From contig JAVLUZ010000154.1 in the NCBI GenBank assembly GCA_036768485.1, positions 30,809,089 through 30,873,088 on the forward strand: a stretch of DNA of 64,000 nt, in the 5' to 3' direction. The notes under the pieces are model-generated. The model searched no databases and was not told the DNA's origin. It saw only the letters and a program-made list of their open reading frames with translations. Within the stretch, counting starts at the first letter, position 1, and each line of letters starts with the position of its first letter. The DNA comes from Mermis nigrescens (lineage: Eukaryota; Nematoda; Enoplea; Mermithida; Mermithidae). This document shows, piece by piece, positions 11,119-27,905 of this stretch. The translations under genes and the position numbers were made by a program.

Positions 11119-11645
11119 CCATACATGTGCAGACAGTATGGGATTTCTGGGGGATCAGGCCCAAAAAATTTTAAAAAGCGCCTTTTTGGGCTAAAAAACG
11201 ATGAGCACATGTTAAAAACACTGTTTTTCTATGTTTCGGACAATGCTCGTTCTTTCTTGAACATAAAAACATGAAAAAAGTTCAAGAAAATTTTTTGTAA
11301 AAATGGAGTAAATTGAGAAAAATACAGCCAAAAAATGTGTATATGGCGCGAAACACTAAAAATTTGGGACTTTTGAGCCAAAAAGGAGCTAGAAGGCTCA
11401 AAAGGGCATCCTTTTTACAATTTTTACGAAAAATCGACAATTCTGGGCGGGTCGCAGCCATTTTTGCGGGAGTCAGTTGCTATTCTGCCCTTACCCCCTC
11501 GAAGAAGTATGGAAGCAGCCTAATTACGGGATCTGATGATGCTAAATCGAGAAAAAATTACCTTAAATTCAATTTAAGGGATCTACCAAATTTCACCGGA
11601 ATTTTTGGATTTCAGGGATCTGCATATTCCCAGATCCCTATGCCC
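11119..11645 (+). repeat. Dispersed repeat H, copy 1
   Basis: About 500 bases with landmarks CTAAAAAACGATGAGCAC, GGACAATGCTCG and a TTTGAGCCAAAAAGG stretch, ending in GGGTCGCAGCCATTTTTGCG. The same order of landmarks recurs at about 40980-41255 and, more diverged, at 50660-51060. The 116-residue ORF within it has no recognisable domain and is not taken as a gene. Confidence 0.65.
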
Positions 11646-11649
11646 ATGT

Positions 11650-11999
11650 ATTCTATGGACTGAATCCCCAAAATATAAAACATATAGAACTTGAAATACT
11701 CCCATAAATTACATTTTCAAATAACTTTTGAGTTCTTCTCTTAATTTTTCATGGCAAGTAGAACTCGAATCGAAACGTCGAAAAGTAATGTTCCGAAGAA
11801 TTCAATTTGTCGGTACCTACTTTTTAACATCTGAGATTTTTCGAACCCCTACTGTCGCTCACGTTTTAATCGAAAGTCCTTTTGCGATGAGACTGGATCG
11901 CTTCAAGCGAAAGAATCAAGCCATGATCAATGATCAAGCTCTTATATGCGCGGACAGACACACTAATATTAGGCACTATCTGTAATCGCATTGCATGCC
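11650..11999. other. Intervening sequence with one unsupported ORF
   Basis: An 85-codon open frame at 11728-11985 has no domain, signal peptide or paralogue here. I see no reason to call it a gene. Confidence 0.4.
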
Positions 12000-12870
12000 C
12001 GTGTTTTTATAACCGGTGTGTAAAGAGCGTGTAAAGTTTTACTGTAAAGTTACAGCATATAGTTTTTTGAAATTTCGGTCGATCACACGAGTTTCAGACT
12101 CAGTTTTGCATTCTGAAGTAAAGTCAAAACTTTTTTAATTTTCATTTCGAAAAGTGGCATACTCCCGGAGGGGCAGTGTAAAGAGTGTAAAGAATCTGAG
12201 GTTGGAAAAACAAATGTTGGCTTCTTTTTTGTCTGTGAACAACTCCGGTTATTAGTCCCAAGAAATTTTTTCTGATAGAAATGTACTACGCCTTAGGACT
12301 ACTTTCAGTTTATCAGCAAACTTTTTAAAACTCAATTCGGAGTTAGATACAGGGTTTTAACTTACTTTACAATCTAGTGGATGGTGTGAAAAACAGGTTT
12401 TGTTTCGGATATTTTCGCCAACTACTTCAATTATAAGTGGGGATAAGTTGAATACAATGAAAATAAAGTACGTTTCAAGAACTACACGTCGCTGCAAACC
12501 GCGTTTAAAAATCAATATTGAGGTAGTTCTGCATGTGTAAACTTCGAAATACAAGGTGTAGCATAGGGCGAAAACACGTTTTCTTCCCTCTTTTGATTGG
12601 TCAATATCTCAAATCGGATGTGGAACAGAAGTTTTTCTCACACAGACGTACTACAATTTAAAGGCTACAAACTGGCCTAAATTGAATTTCTTCGCACTCA
12701 ATTGGGAGTTAGGTTCAGATTTTAAAACTTTACTAATTTTGAGTACTTTAACTTTCACAGGCATATATAGGTAAATTTTTAGTAGTCCCCTCCTTTTATA
12801 TCCTTAATGATGCGTAATTCATTCGTCGTTTTTGTTCCATGGGAGCATTTTCTTTGCTAGTCCAGATGAA
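12000..12870. repeat. Rearranged R1 fragment
   Basis: 12000-12735 matches the R1 body in minus orientation (for example GGTGTGTAAAGAGCGTGTAAAG, compare 28755). At about 12740 it switches to an R1 end block in plus orientation (CACAGGCATATATAGG, CCCCTCCTTTTA). The head-on junction shows a rearranged or composite copy. Confidence 0.65.
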
Positions 12871-15800
12871 TACAGAAATTTTAGAAAGTATAAGCATTTT
12901 TGCGTATGGCATTGCCGAAAATAAAATTTTTCAGAAAACTTTTGCATCAGAAATAATTTTTTATAGGTAGAGGGACAATGGTAAATAGCGGAAGTCTCGA
13001 CCTTTTCCTAGTGTTCATGAAAAATTTGGAATAGCGCCACTCATTCGCCATTGAGAAAAAGCAGTAGCATTTACAAGTCCATGAGTTTCATCTTAATGCC
13101 TGGGAAGTTGGAAAGCATGGACTTAATGTCGCGGGAAGTGCATTAAAATTACTCAGATTTCGTATATGTAAATTTTGTAAAATTCGAACAATCCGTATTA
13201 ATGTTTATTTGGCAAGCGGGTTTCCACTTATGTTGAAAAATTGGACAACGGGTCCGGAAAATATTTTGTCATGCTCAATTGAGGCAATCTTTAGCAAAGC
13301 AGGAAACTCATAAACATTCTTCACGTTAGGTGCTCATTCTGATGGCGACGGAGTGCAATAGCAGCCTTTGAATGAATTTTTTTCCGTAACTTAGCAGGAC
13401 AAAGGTATATTTTCCACTATCACAATTCATTATTCATGTTTAGTCCTTGAAGGGCAAAACCCGAATACGTGAATGGCTTCTAAATTCTGTTTAAAGCGTC
13501 AAAAAATTTGTAATTGTCAAAAAGTGCGTCAAATTGAAAACACTATTTTTCGACAATTTCTCGTCATATTCTATCTAAAGTCGTTTGAGAACGAAAACAA
13601 TTTTGAAATATAATTTTGATAGAGCTTTTGTTCCTGGGGGTCCGGGTCAAGACCCCTATCACGCCCATGTGTGCATTTCTTCGGATGCATGCTTCAAATA
13701 ATGCATGCATATAACAACTTGCAATATTAAAAGGATTGTCCTTTACCATTTTTTAGGGGAAGGGGTGAATAAACTCCAATTCACATTAAGAAAGGCGCCT
13801 GGAAAAGGCCAAAAAGTGCAGATTTTCGCCAAAAAATAACAATTGAAATTTTTCTGGCTTCAAGCGATGGAGGAACGACCGACTTTCGAGGGGATCCCTC
13901 AACCTCCTTTGATTTTGTGTATAGGCAGTACCTATATTATAAACCTCAAGAAACATTGTTGCTTTTTAATGTCACTGATTTCCTCCATGCTTCACTTGCG
14001 GCACATTGAATTTTAATTCTTATTTTACAGATAAGAGAAATTTCCGTTTAATTACTCACCTATTTGTTTTATTATCGGAATTGTTGGCACTAAACATAAC
14101 TACGACTTCATTTCGTCCGGACGGGTAAATTAGCATACATATAAGGCAACAAAATTTCAGGGGCCCGATGGGGTCAAATTTCCTATAATAGCACCAAAAA
14201 TTCAATTTTGGGGTCTGTCGATTTTGGGATCTTTCAGGTTCTGGAGGGTCCAGCTCCAGACCCCTATGCCCATGTGTGCACACTACACTAGTATGCTCGA
14301 TCTGCATAATTTTCTTATTTTTTATAATTTAATAATTTATAATTTATAATTTTAATTTAATTTAATTAAAAATTTAACAATCATAATTTTCTTACATCGA
14401 AAAAAGTTGTTTTCAATCAAAACGTCTTAGTCAGCGTCTTGGCGCCTTGCGGTCTCACTAGACAGTGCTCACTTTTTTGTCATATTGCGTCGTGCTTATC
14501 TGTATTTTACCAGTCTCATCGACTTTGCAATAAACTTTGACTTTGACTTATTCGTTATCAATGTTCAATAATGGTACGGTGAATAAAAAATGAATTTCGC
14601 CTCGTAAACTCGTAGAAAGTCAAAACTACGCCTATCTAGCTTTAAAGTGTAGATTCGCATTGAAAAAATTATCATCCTAAAGTAATTAAAAACTATTAAA
14701 TTAAACCAAAAATTAAATTAAATTAAACCGAAATTAAATCAAAAACCGATTTATGAGAAGAAATTGAAAAAGTTTGACCCTTTGGCTTAAATTTTATGAC
14801 CATCTCTTAAATTATAATTCGCTTGGTGTATTTAAATACAAACAGCTGATTATGCGGAATATAAATAAAGACAAGAAGGCCTCTTGGGCATCGGATACGC
14901 AGAATATAAATAAAGTCAAGAAAGCTTGTGGGCATTCACGAGCAGTAGCCAAATTCTGTGGGGTCTGATGGGGGAGGTCGCCAGAAATAGCACTACAAAT
15001 CAAATTCTGTGGTCTATCGATTTTCGGGGGATTTTTTAGATTGTCTGGGGTCCAGGCCGACCAGATTCACAACGTCCATGTGAGCTAGTGGGTCCAAGAT
15101 CTCGATCGCTGTGAATTTAATTTTCTGAAGGCATAAAATTAATATTGCAAGAAGTAAACATAAATGAATTAAATTTGATGTTTTAATCCGGTTTCTAGTA
15201 GTCTGGCATTTACCCTTCATCTTTATTTGGCAGCGAGTTTTCGCTAATGTTGTTGAATTCGATAGTGGATCGAAAAGCTTTGGTATGAAGTAAAATATTC
15301 AGGAATGAATGATCTGCGAAAAAGCTTACCTCAGCGCAAGTTCTTTGGCATTTTGGCCATCACCAAATTCGTGAGTTCTGAGTGTCTGGTTGTGTGAAAT
15401 CGCCAAAAATGTTACTAAAAATTGATTATGGGAGCCATTAATCATTAATCAAAAATCAATAATCTACGGGGGTTTTCAACTTCTAGGGGAGGTACAAACC
15501 CTCACGACCATGTGTGATTTTTACACGTTACTTATTCCGATGTCAGAAATCAGTAAGGTTTATCCGGTTTATTCGACGCGAAAGCCTTTTCTAGAAATTT
15601 CGAAATTATTGCAACTTCTCATCGAAAAAAGTTTTGCTGATCTGGTGCTACAAATTTTTGACATTATAGTAGAGAAGAGTCGTAGAGTAGAGTGACAGTA
15701 GAGTCGGTCTCGTTCAAAATTGTACAAATTTCTGATAATTCAAGTACTTTATCTCCGACTGACGATCCTTAAAAATTACGCTTTTTTCAACCATATTTTG

Positions 15801-16091
15801 AACTTTTTTGCCCTGTTTTTATACTTAAGCGAATCCATCGACACTAAAAATTTTGATTTTTTCATATATATGTAAACCTGATCAATAATTTATAATGTTG
15901 ATTTCTTGCTTCCGGCTTAAATTAGTGTGAGTAATGGGTGGCATAAGAAACAATCATCTATTTTTATTTTAACGAAAGCTAACGTTCCAAAATATTAATA
16001 TTTATAAAAACACGGCTCAAATCGAACAGATGATAAACAGCAAAAAATACCTTATAGAATTAGAATCGATAAAATATCGAAAATATTATGT
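12871..16091. other. Gene-free, MITE remnants
   Basis: Remnants with CATGGGC-type ends occur near 13500-13690 (family C-like), 14100-14280, 14945-15090 and 15370-15515 (family D-like; CGCCCATGTGTG or CGACCATGTGTG at their ends). Runs of AATTTAATT-type sequence lie near 14315-14370. No gene was recognised. Confidence 0.5.
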
Positions 16092-16340
16092 TCAAATGCA
16101 CTGGCAATTTCCGTCCAGCGGATAGCAAGTCAGGTTGAATTTACCATGGCATCGCCTGTGGCAACATTTGGTCAGTCTTTTGCAAGTTCGTCTGTTCCTC
16201 CTTTTCTTCTTATGAGTCGAAAATTTCCTCAATTTTTTATCAGGATTGCAAGCCGCCGCCCTGTTCTTCTTTTTGGCTTCGACGCGTAATAAACATTCAC
16301 AAATTAATGCTAATATGCAAATTAGGATCAGCTTATTCAT
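16092..16340 (-). CDS. CRP-2: secreted eight-cysteine peptide, basic
   Basis: 82-residue ORF, ending in TGA at 16092-16094. A signal peptide covers about residues 1-22. The mature part is strongly basic (long Lys/Arg runs between C1 and C2). Framework cysteines are at 31, 53, 59, 60, 64, 72, 79 and 81, with spacing C2-x5-CC-x3-C-x7-C-x6-C-x-C. The protein stops one residue after C8, with no tail, as in CRP-1. A TATA-like TATTTTATAG lies on the minus strand at about 16455-16466, roughly 120 bases before the ATG. Single exon. It is most like CRP-1 in charge and C-terminus and less like CRP-3 to CRP-5. The framework supports a real gene although the family is unrecognised. Confidence 0.75.
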   Translation of the reverse strand: MNKLILICILALICECLLRVEAKKKNRAAACNPDKKLRKFSTHKKKRRNRRTCKRLTKCCHRRCHGKFNLTCYPLDGNCQCI

Positions 16341-20646
<4,306 letters not shown>

Positions 20647-20862
20647 TTAGTCGTAATCACATTCACAATGTATATCGGGCGGATCGAACTTGAAGCCAGA
20701 TTGACGTCTGCAATGCTTTTTGCAGCAATTTTCGTACTCTTTGCGCAATTGTTTAATTTTAACATTTTTCCTTGTTTTCAGCAATTCCATTTCAACTCAA
20801 CAACATTTGTCTGTTAAGCCGCCAAGCGCTTGTTCTGTTGAAACCGAATCAAAGATTATACT
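20647..20862 (-). pseudogene. Broken CRP gene (psi-CRP), closest to CRP-3
   Basis: On the minus strand the reading frame ends at TAA (20647-20649) and aligns along its length with CRP-3: an IFDSV stretch at the signal-peptide end, then the C1 region, then the cysteine core and the PPDIHCECDYD end. It is broken by an in-frame TGA at 20797-20799 just after C1. Two framework cysteines are lost by single-base changes: C2 is Arg (20743-20745) and C6 is Phe (20686-20688). The signal-peptide half and ATG are missing: at about 20863 the sequence changes abruptly into an R1 end repeat (20866-21140). No alternative exon restoring it is visible. The match to CRP-3 at both DNA and protein level makes common ancestry clear. 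Confidence 0.85.
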
Positions 20863-20865
20863 AAC

Positions 20866-21140
20866 TAGCAAGAAAAAATGCTCCGATGGAACAAAAAAGG
20901 TAGAATATACTTGGAACAAAGAATTATCAAGGACGTAAAAGGAGGGGACTAGAAAAAGCTCCTATCTACAAATGTCACAAAATTTGCTAAAACTCTGAAA
21001 TTTCCAAAGAAAGAAAAAATGAAAGTAAGTAAATCAAAGAAAAAACCTACCTGTGCCTAAAACTGCAAGATCTGCTAAAAATCAGACTTTTTCTAAGCAA
21101 CGCAAAAATCGAAGTATATTCTGCGGCCTGCAGAAGAAAG
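20866..21140 (-). repeat. R1 end block, minus orientation
   Basis: Near-identical reverse complement of 21893-22162 (GCTCCGATGGAACAAAAAAGG, CGTAAAAGGAGGGGACTAG, CTGCGGCCTGCAGAAG). The two blocks face each other across about 750 bases, so 20866-22162 has long inverted ends. Its outer edge abuts psi-CRP. Confidence 0.8.
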
Positions 21141-21597
21141 CAGCATCATGTCGAACAAAGATAAAACATTGGGCTAGATAACTGAACCACTCACTCTGCA
21201 AAAGCAGATATAGCCATAGCTGAGCAGCGCCATGTTGCAATATTTTTCTGGGTCAAAAAATAGTAATTATGGTATGTTGGAAAAACGGCAATTTCCGACG
21301 TTTCTGATTGAACACTGGTGCATACCCCTAGCCTCCCATGCCTAATGGTTATCAGTTTATATGGGCAGGAATGAAATCCGGGTGGTCTGGTGGGATTAAA
21401 CGCCCGAAGAGTACTGAATGGACGCATGCATTATATAAAAATCACAGTCTTTCGTTGCGGTATCGCAAATAATCATAGGAAATAACTTTTTGTAATATTT
21501 ATCTAGCCACAATATCGAATAAATTAACGTTGCAAGTGATTAGCAAAAACGCAGATTTGAGATTTATTTTATAAGCTTTATATTAGGCATTGGACAC

Positions 21598-21857
21598 CAT
21601 ACCTAGACGTAGGGGATTTGGTGAGTATGCACCCCAAGGCAAAATACCCAACAAGAAAACGCAAATACCCAACAATACCTCCAAAATTCAATTTTTTAAA
21701 TCTTCCTGCTCTTTTTGGGTTTTTTTTGTAGGTACCAATAGATGGAGCTCGACAAAGAAACGTTCAAAAATGGTGTTTTCTTCGCCATAGCACTATTTTT
21801 AAGGCCAATATTCCAATTTGAAAACCCCCTTAGAATTTTGGAACCGCCCACTGTATG
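21598..21857 (-). mobile_element. MITE family C copy between R1 blocks
   Basis: A 260-base minus-orientation copy with ends CATACCTAGACG and CGCCCACTGTATG. Flanking 8-mers TTGGACAC and GTGGACAA agree at six of eight positions, an eroded hAT-type target duplication. Confidence 0.7.
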
Positions 21858-21892
21858 GTGGACAATATGAGAAGGTTCACCTATCTTTTTCA

Positions 21893-24250
21893 GAGGCCGC
21901 AGAATATACTTCGATTTTTGCGTTGCTTAGAAAAAGTCTGATATTTTTAGCAGATCTTGCAGTTTTAGGCACAGGTAGGTTTTTTCTTTGATTTACTTAC
22001 TTTCATTTTTTCTTTGTTTAGGAAATTTCTGAGTTTTAGCAAATTTTGTGACATTTGTAGATAGGAGCTTTTTCTAGTCCCCTCCTTTTACGTCCTTGAC
22101 AATTCTTTGTTCCAAGTATATTCTACCTTTTTTTGTTCCATCGGAGCATTTTTTCTTGCTAGTACCCAACTTTTTGTTAGCAAAAAAATAGTAGTTATAC
22201 CTATCTTTGTCAGTGTTGTAGCGAATGTCATTAGGTACTGCTTTTATCTTAGCAATTTATACTTGCATTGCGTATGAATTATATTCCGACTCCGCGCGTT
22301 TGCAATATTATTTAGCTGAAGTTCAAAGCAGCATTATTTTCTGTGCTCAAGCTGGAATTCACTTGTCGCTTCTGATCGTTGCTTACTTCGACCAGGATGC
22401 AACTTCAACAAATAATCTCACGTTTTGTCATTTTACTTCTCGCTGACTCTTATTTAGTCCGATAAAGTTCATTGTAAACAAACGCGCCCAACTGGCATCT
22501 CACACTTGATGTATTGTTTTTTTGAATTTAAGAAAAATATTATGTTTCGCAAGGCTCTAGGTCAAAAGTTCAAATGCAGTGTTTACTTACATACACAGAA
22601 TGCACAGAAGATTTTAGTCGGATACGTAAATCTGATATTACGCGGATATTACCATCAACATTCATAATGACATTACGTCTCAACAATGGTCTGGTGACAA
22701 ATTAACATTAGGTGTAAAACAGTTTACAATACTGTTGTGTAAAAAAATGTGTCTAACCGACTTCTCACACTTGATTCCTTAAAAATTTCTAGTCATAAGG
22801 AAAAAATTAGGTTTCCGCAAGGCTCTAAAACGAAGATTAATATGTAGTGTAAACGATATGTTAACACCTAGTGTAAAAAAGATTTCAGTCAGAATCGTAA
22901 TTTTAATATTGCTTCGATATTACGACCAACTTTTATGAATTTAGTAAGTCTCCATAAAGTAAGGATAAATTAACATTGGTTTAAACCACTTTACTGAACT
23001 GTTGAGTGTAAACATACGCGCCAAATCGCTTATCGAATTTGGTTTCAGGTTCATTTACAGACTTGAGAATCATGTCCCTGACTCATAACCGGAGAAGCTG
23101 GCAGAAAGAAACAAGACAGAAACCTGTTCAAAGCACCCCATTCTTGACTTTACACTCGCTTAATATTGGTGTAGACATACGCGATTCGCTATTACATACA
23201 CCCCATATAAGGCACTTTATTTTTATTCTATTGGACCTATCCTGACTTCTGAATGGAGAAATAGGCGAACAAAACCCAAACAAAGACATATTTTCCATCA
23301 TTCAGAACATTGTAAACTTTAAAAATCCGTACCGTATCCCCTATTGAGTGTAAAGAAATTCGGTTTGGTACAGTTTGTAGCTTTCAAGTCGTAGTACGTT
23401 TCTATGTGCAAAAATTCTGTTGCAAAAATTATTCGATATGATTTACCAATCAAAATTGGGGAAAAAACGTGTTTTTTCGCCCATTTTTCAGTCCGATTTC
23501 GAACTTTACACCCCCATAAATAACTCAATATTGCGTTTTTTGAACGCGGTTTGCTGCAACGTGTAGCCCATAGAAGCTGCTTGATTACTGTTATACTCAT
23601 TTAAGTCCAACTCATGAGCGGAAAAAGCTGGCAGAGAATTCTTAGTTAAAATCTGTTTTTTACACCATCGACTAGAGTGTAAACTTTAAACCCCAGGACC
23701 TAACTCCCTATTGCGCGTAAAAAAGTCTGCTTGTAGGCGGATTGTAGCCCTTGATCTGCTCTACATTTCTGTCAGAAAACATTTTTAAAAACTCATGGCC
23801 GGAGTTAGTATCACACATAGACAAGTTGAAAACTCGACCAAAATGTGCTTTTTCACCCCCAGATTTTCGCACTCTTTACACTCCCATTCGAGAACTAATG
23901 AGAATTCCAACAAACAAAAAAAGTCATTCTGGAGCATCCCATCCTCTACAAATCTGTGCCATTAATTTATTTGACGAGTCAACACTGAGTTGTCCACATG
24001 CCGCCTAAAAAACCTCCCAAAATTGATCCTATGTTATAACGTTACACAAAAACTTTACACCTTCTTTACACAGCCAATTTTGAGTTTCAAGAAAAACAAA
24101 AAAACATGGGCAGCGAATTTTTTTATTATCTTTCTTTCAAAAAAACCGCACCTTCCAGAAGTGTCCCGTTATAGCTGTAGGGGGTGCACAGGTGTTAGGG
24201 GTACCCAAGTATATTATAGGTACGCGCTAACGCGCTACCTATGATAAAAA
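21893..24250 (+). repeat. R1 large dispersed repeat, copy a
   Basis: Begins with the R1 end block (GGCCGCAGAATATACTTCG, CCCCTCCTTTTACGTCC, CATCGGAGCATTTTTTC). From about 22500 it continues as the R1 body, marked by recurring TTTACAC / GTGTAAA words and TAGTACGTTTCTATGTG-type landmarks. It closes with GGGGTACCCAAGTATATTAT and GCGCTAACGCGCTACC. 22165-22500 does not match the other copies and is probably an insertion or replacement; it contains an unrecognised 73-codon frame (22225-22446). There is no transposase and no long ORF, so it is presumed non-autonomous. Confidence 0.7.
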
Positions 24251-24766
24251 TAAATTTCGGAGGAAAAATTCGATGATCATTTAATCGATCATCCGCTGAG
24301 CAATTTAGTGGAGTGAAAAATGCAAAACAATTTCAATAATCGTTAATACCGAACAAAATTGATTATTAAATATAAATTAATATAATTTGAATTTAATTTT
24401 CGAATCGGAAAAATGCGCAATTGTACTTCGAAGTACCACTTTCGTTTTGAATTAGATGAATAAAAAAATTTAAGTATTGCCTAGAAATCCTTTATGCTGA
24501 GCGAGTTGAGAATGATCAGCGAGATGAAGCTTAATTTGATTTATTTGAGATATCATATTTCTTCTATTCGACGAAATTACAAAACCTAATATTTTTTCAG
24601 TTTCCGACATCACTATCCCAATTAGATTATTTTTGTACATATTTATTATTCAATTTATTGTTTTTACTACTAGTTGACATCTAATGAAAAAAGCAGAAAA
24701 TCGAAGCATATTATGCGGCCTGCAAAAGGGAGTTGCACCTCCGACGTAAAAATAAATAATCTAAAT

Positions 24767-25214
24767 CACGGTTTTTTTTTGTATTTGGCAAATATTTTTC
24801 GCGATGTACAAAGACTTTTGGGGACCGTCTTTGTACATGTACAAAGATTTTTTGGAAGACAAAAACTGAAAAAAAGGTCCGAAATTCGCAAAAATTCTCG
24901 GCGCTCCGCGCCAAAATGAGCAATTGTGTGTTCTATATATCTTTATAATTTCAGAAATTGCATTTTGAAAGGAAAAATGCCAAATTTTTTGGCGCTTCGC
25001 GCCGTTTTGAGATGATTATTACTGATTTTTGCCCTCAGAAACCTAGAAATTGCTAAAATACGTAACCAAAGGTCGAACAACTCTGTTTTTGTTACATTAA
25101 AATCACTACTGTACCATATTATAGTACCCAAAATTTGTGTGTACGAAATGTACAAAGACTTTTAGGGACCATCTTTGTACATGTACAAACGGACCTAGTA
25201 CAAAAAAAACACTG
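24767..25214. mobile_element. MITE family B, copy 1 (hAT-like)
   Basis: 448 bases with ends CACGGTTTTTTTTGTA and GTACAAAAAAAACACTG style repeats. It contains GTACAAAGACTTTT words and GGCGCTTCGCGCC hairpins, and is the same element as 54518-54975. Flanks ATCTAAAT (24759-24766) and ACCTGAAT (25215-25222) agree at six of eight positions. A related R1 flank at about 31209-31260 shows the unoccupied site, which confirms both boundaries. Confidence 0.85.
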
Positions 25215-25489
25215 ACCTGAATAGCTTATTCCTAGAAAAGAAGCGATCACTAATCAACAAATGACTCAATGTGCATTCTTACGATAGCATGGCACGCATT
25301 GCTATGGGGCAGCAATTAGGAATAATTCATTTATGAATCAATTGCTGATTAAATAAATATTGGTTATAAATTGAAATAGATATTTGTTATTGATAAGAAA
25401 CTAAATCAGTCATTGGGAAACATCGAACTTTCCTCATAATCGATTTTCCTAGCCAGTACAAAGTGTTTTGTGAAGGCGCGCTTTTTTTC

Positions 25490-27345
25490 ATTAGCCGGAG
25501 AATTCTTCGATTTTTATGCGTTTTTTTAGCGGAAGTCTAATTTTAAGTAGATTTTTACAACTTTCACAGGCATACATAGGTAACTTTACCTTAGTCCCCT
25601 CCTTTTATGTCCTTAGCGATGCGTTATTCCAAGTATATTCATTTCGTCGGAGAATTTTTCTTTGATAGTGTTCTACTTTTAATTAGCAAGATTTGAGTGA
25701 ATCAGTCAGTAAACATGTACGGTTACATGAGACAATAATGACAGCAGTTCAAGAACATGGTTAGCAAAATTCTTCTGAATATCAGTATTATCTTTTTTAA
25801 ACAAGACAATCTTTCCTTATTATAGACATATAAAATATTTTCAAATACGCAACTACTGGGTGTGAAGAACTTTTCCACTCAGATTCGATATCCTGACGTT
25901 ACATGGAACATCTTGAAAAATTTAAGCTCATACAACGCTCTGAAACTAAAGTTAATTTTCAGTGTAAACTCTACACAACTACTGTTTGTAAAGAGATACA
26001 GTCAGATCGTAATCCTGCCCTTATTGGACATATTTTAGAAAAATTCACGCTTTACAACGATAAACGATATATTTATTTGATCTACTTATCTTAATCAAAT
26101 AAATGACTAATTATTTGAAATCCTTATTTTTGCTCTTTCCGAAATGTCCTTAAACGATACATAACAATAAGTACTTAAGCAAATACAGCTTACAGTATTT
26201 TTCAATATGTCTGCATGTACCTGCCCGAAATTTTAAGTGCGGTCCTCGGCCAGTTTTAGAGGAGATGGGGATAAAATAATAATAAACGATATATAGTGCG
26301 AACTTTACGCAGGTACTGGGTGTAGAGAAAGCTAACAGTCAGATTCGCAATTTTGACGTTTCAAAGATTATTTGGAAAAAATAAACTTTCGCGACTCTCT
26401 ATTATGAAGCTTAATTTTCAGTGTAAACTTTACTCAAGCACTGAGTGTAAAAAAAATTTTAGTTAGATTCGTAATTCTGATAATACTCTGATATCACGAT
26501 CAATTTTTATGCTAAAAACAAGTCTCTACAAGAGTCTGAAGGCAAATAAATATGGGGTGTAAATCACTTTACACCACTGTTCAGTGCAAACAAATGCGCT
26601 CACCTGACGTATAACGTCTGACCCCTGGTACATTGTTAGACTTGTGACCATGTCCAGACTCACAACCAGAGAAGTTGGCAGAAAAAACAAGACGGAAACA
26701 CGTTTAACACCCCAATGTTGCATTTACACCTCCCGAAAAAATTCAATATTGATGATAATAAATACAATTTCCTGTGAAGTGTGCCCCTCAGAAAATACTT
26801 TATTTTTTTCTATTCGACTTATTCTGACTTTTAAACGGAGAAATTGACGAATAAAAAGGGACAAAAAGGTATTTTAAAGTTAACTTTATATATCGGAACA
26901 TAACTCCCCATTAAGTGTAACGAATTACAGTTTAAAGCACTTTGTGGCCTGTAAATCGTAGTACGTTTGTATGTAAAAAAATTCTGTTCCGCTTCCCGAT
27001 TTGAGATATTGACTGATCAAAATGGGAAGAAACGTGTTTTTACACTATGTTACACCCCTGATTTCGAACTTTAAATCTCCAGAAGTAACTCAATATTGAA
27101 TTTGTAAAACGCGATTCGCTGCATAGCCCTTGGAACGTATTAGATTTTCATTTTGTTTAGATTGTCCCGACTTAAATCCGGAGAAGTTGGCGGACAAATG
27201 TGTCACAAAACATGTTTTTTACACCATCCACCAGAGTGTAAAGTTTAAACCCCCATTTCTAACTTCGCATTGGGTGTAAAAAAGTTAACTAGTAAGCAGA
27301 AAGTTGCCCTTAAGTCGCAGTACATTTCTATCTGAAAAAATTTCT
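25490..27345 (+). repeat. R1 large dispersed repeat, copy b
   Basis: Starts with the end block (CCGGAGAATTCTTCG, GGCATACATAGG, CCCCTCCTTTTATGTCC) and runs into the R1 body. The body contains at least three diverged internal units with GTGTAAAC and CAGTCAGATTCGTAAT words near 25960, 26290 and 26420. It matches the minus-orientation copy at 28592-31010 closely (for example ATAATGACAGCAGT at 25735 and about 30715). No coding capacity is seen. Confidence 0.75.
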
Positions 27346-27373
27346 TGATACACATAACCGATGTAGTTGAGAG

Positions 27374-27533
27374 CACGCATGGGCATGGGGGAGGTTTGGT
27401 GGAATTTTTTTTGGGGTGGTTGTTCCTTCCCACCATAAGTTGATTAGTTTAGACCCCCACAATTCTATTTTTAGTAATATTTCTGGCGATTCGACCCATT
27501 CTGACCCACCCCTAGATTTTTAGTGCTGCCCAT
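27374..27533 (-). mobile_element. MITE family D copy in the tail of R1 copy b
   Basis: 160 bases with ends CACGCATGGGC and GTGCTGCCCAT, flanked by GTTGAGAG (27366-27373) and GTTGACAG (27534-27541), seven of eight matching. It carries TTTTAGTAATATTTCTGGCG, the family D hallmark. It interrupts R1 sequence that resumes briefly after it. Confidence 0.8.
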
Positions 27534-27559
27534 GTTGACAGACAAAAACGATAAAAAAC

Positions 27560-27905
27560 ATGGTTTTTTTTTACCCCAGAGTTTTAACTTTATACCCCTC
27601 CCCCCAAAAAAAAAACCAAAATATACCCCCCTCCCCGAAATTCAATTTTCAAAATCTTTTTGTTTTTTTTCCGCATTTTTTGATGCTAATGGATAGTGAT
27701 CGCCGAAAAACGTTGAAAAATTGTGTTTTTTCCACCATACCACCATTTCAAAGACCATTTTTAGGCCTTTAAAAAATCTTGCATCCCCCAGAATTTTGGC
27801 GCTGCCCACCGGTGGTCCTTCCTCCTTACCATCATTTTACCACTTTTTGACCTCTCAAAATTTTTAGATTCCTAGAACTACTCTTAGCGCTGCCCATGTA
27901 TGGCG
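27560..27905 (-). repeat. MITE family C fragment
   Basis: Minus-orientation C sequence (TTTTTGATGCTAATGGATAG, CACCATACCACCATTTC) ending near GCTGCCCACCGGTGG, followed by a second short related end at about 27840-27905. Its left edge is blurred by a C/A-rich run. Confidence 0.6.

Noticed and set aside
11313..11663. 116-codon ORF
   Set aside because: Part of dispersed repeat H; the frame is not kept in the other copies.
22225..22446. 73-codon ORF with hydrophobic stretches
   Set aside because: No domain, paralogue or splice context; it lies in a part of R1 copy a that does not match other copies. Noted only as unexplained.
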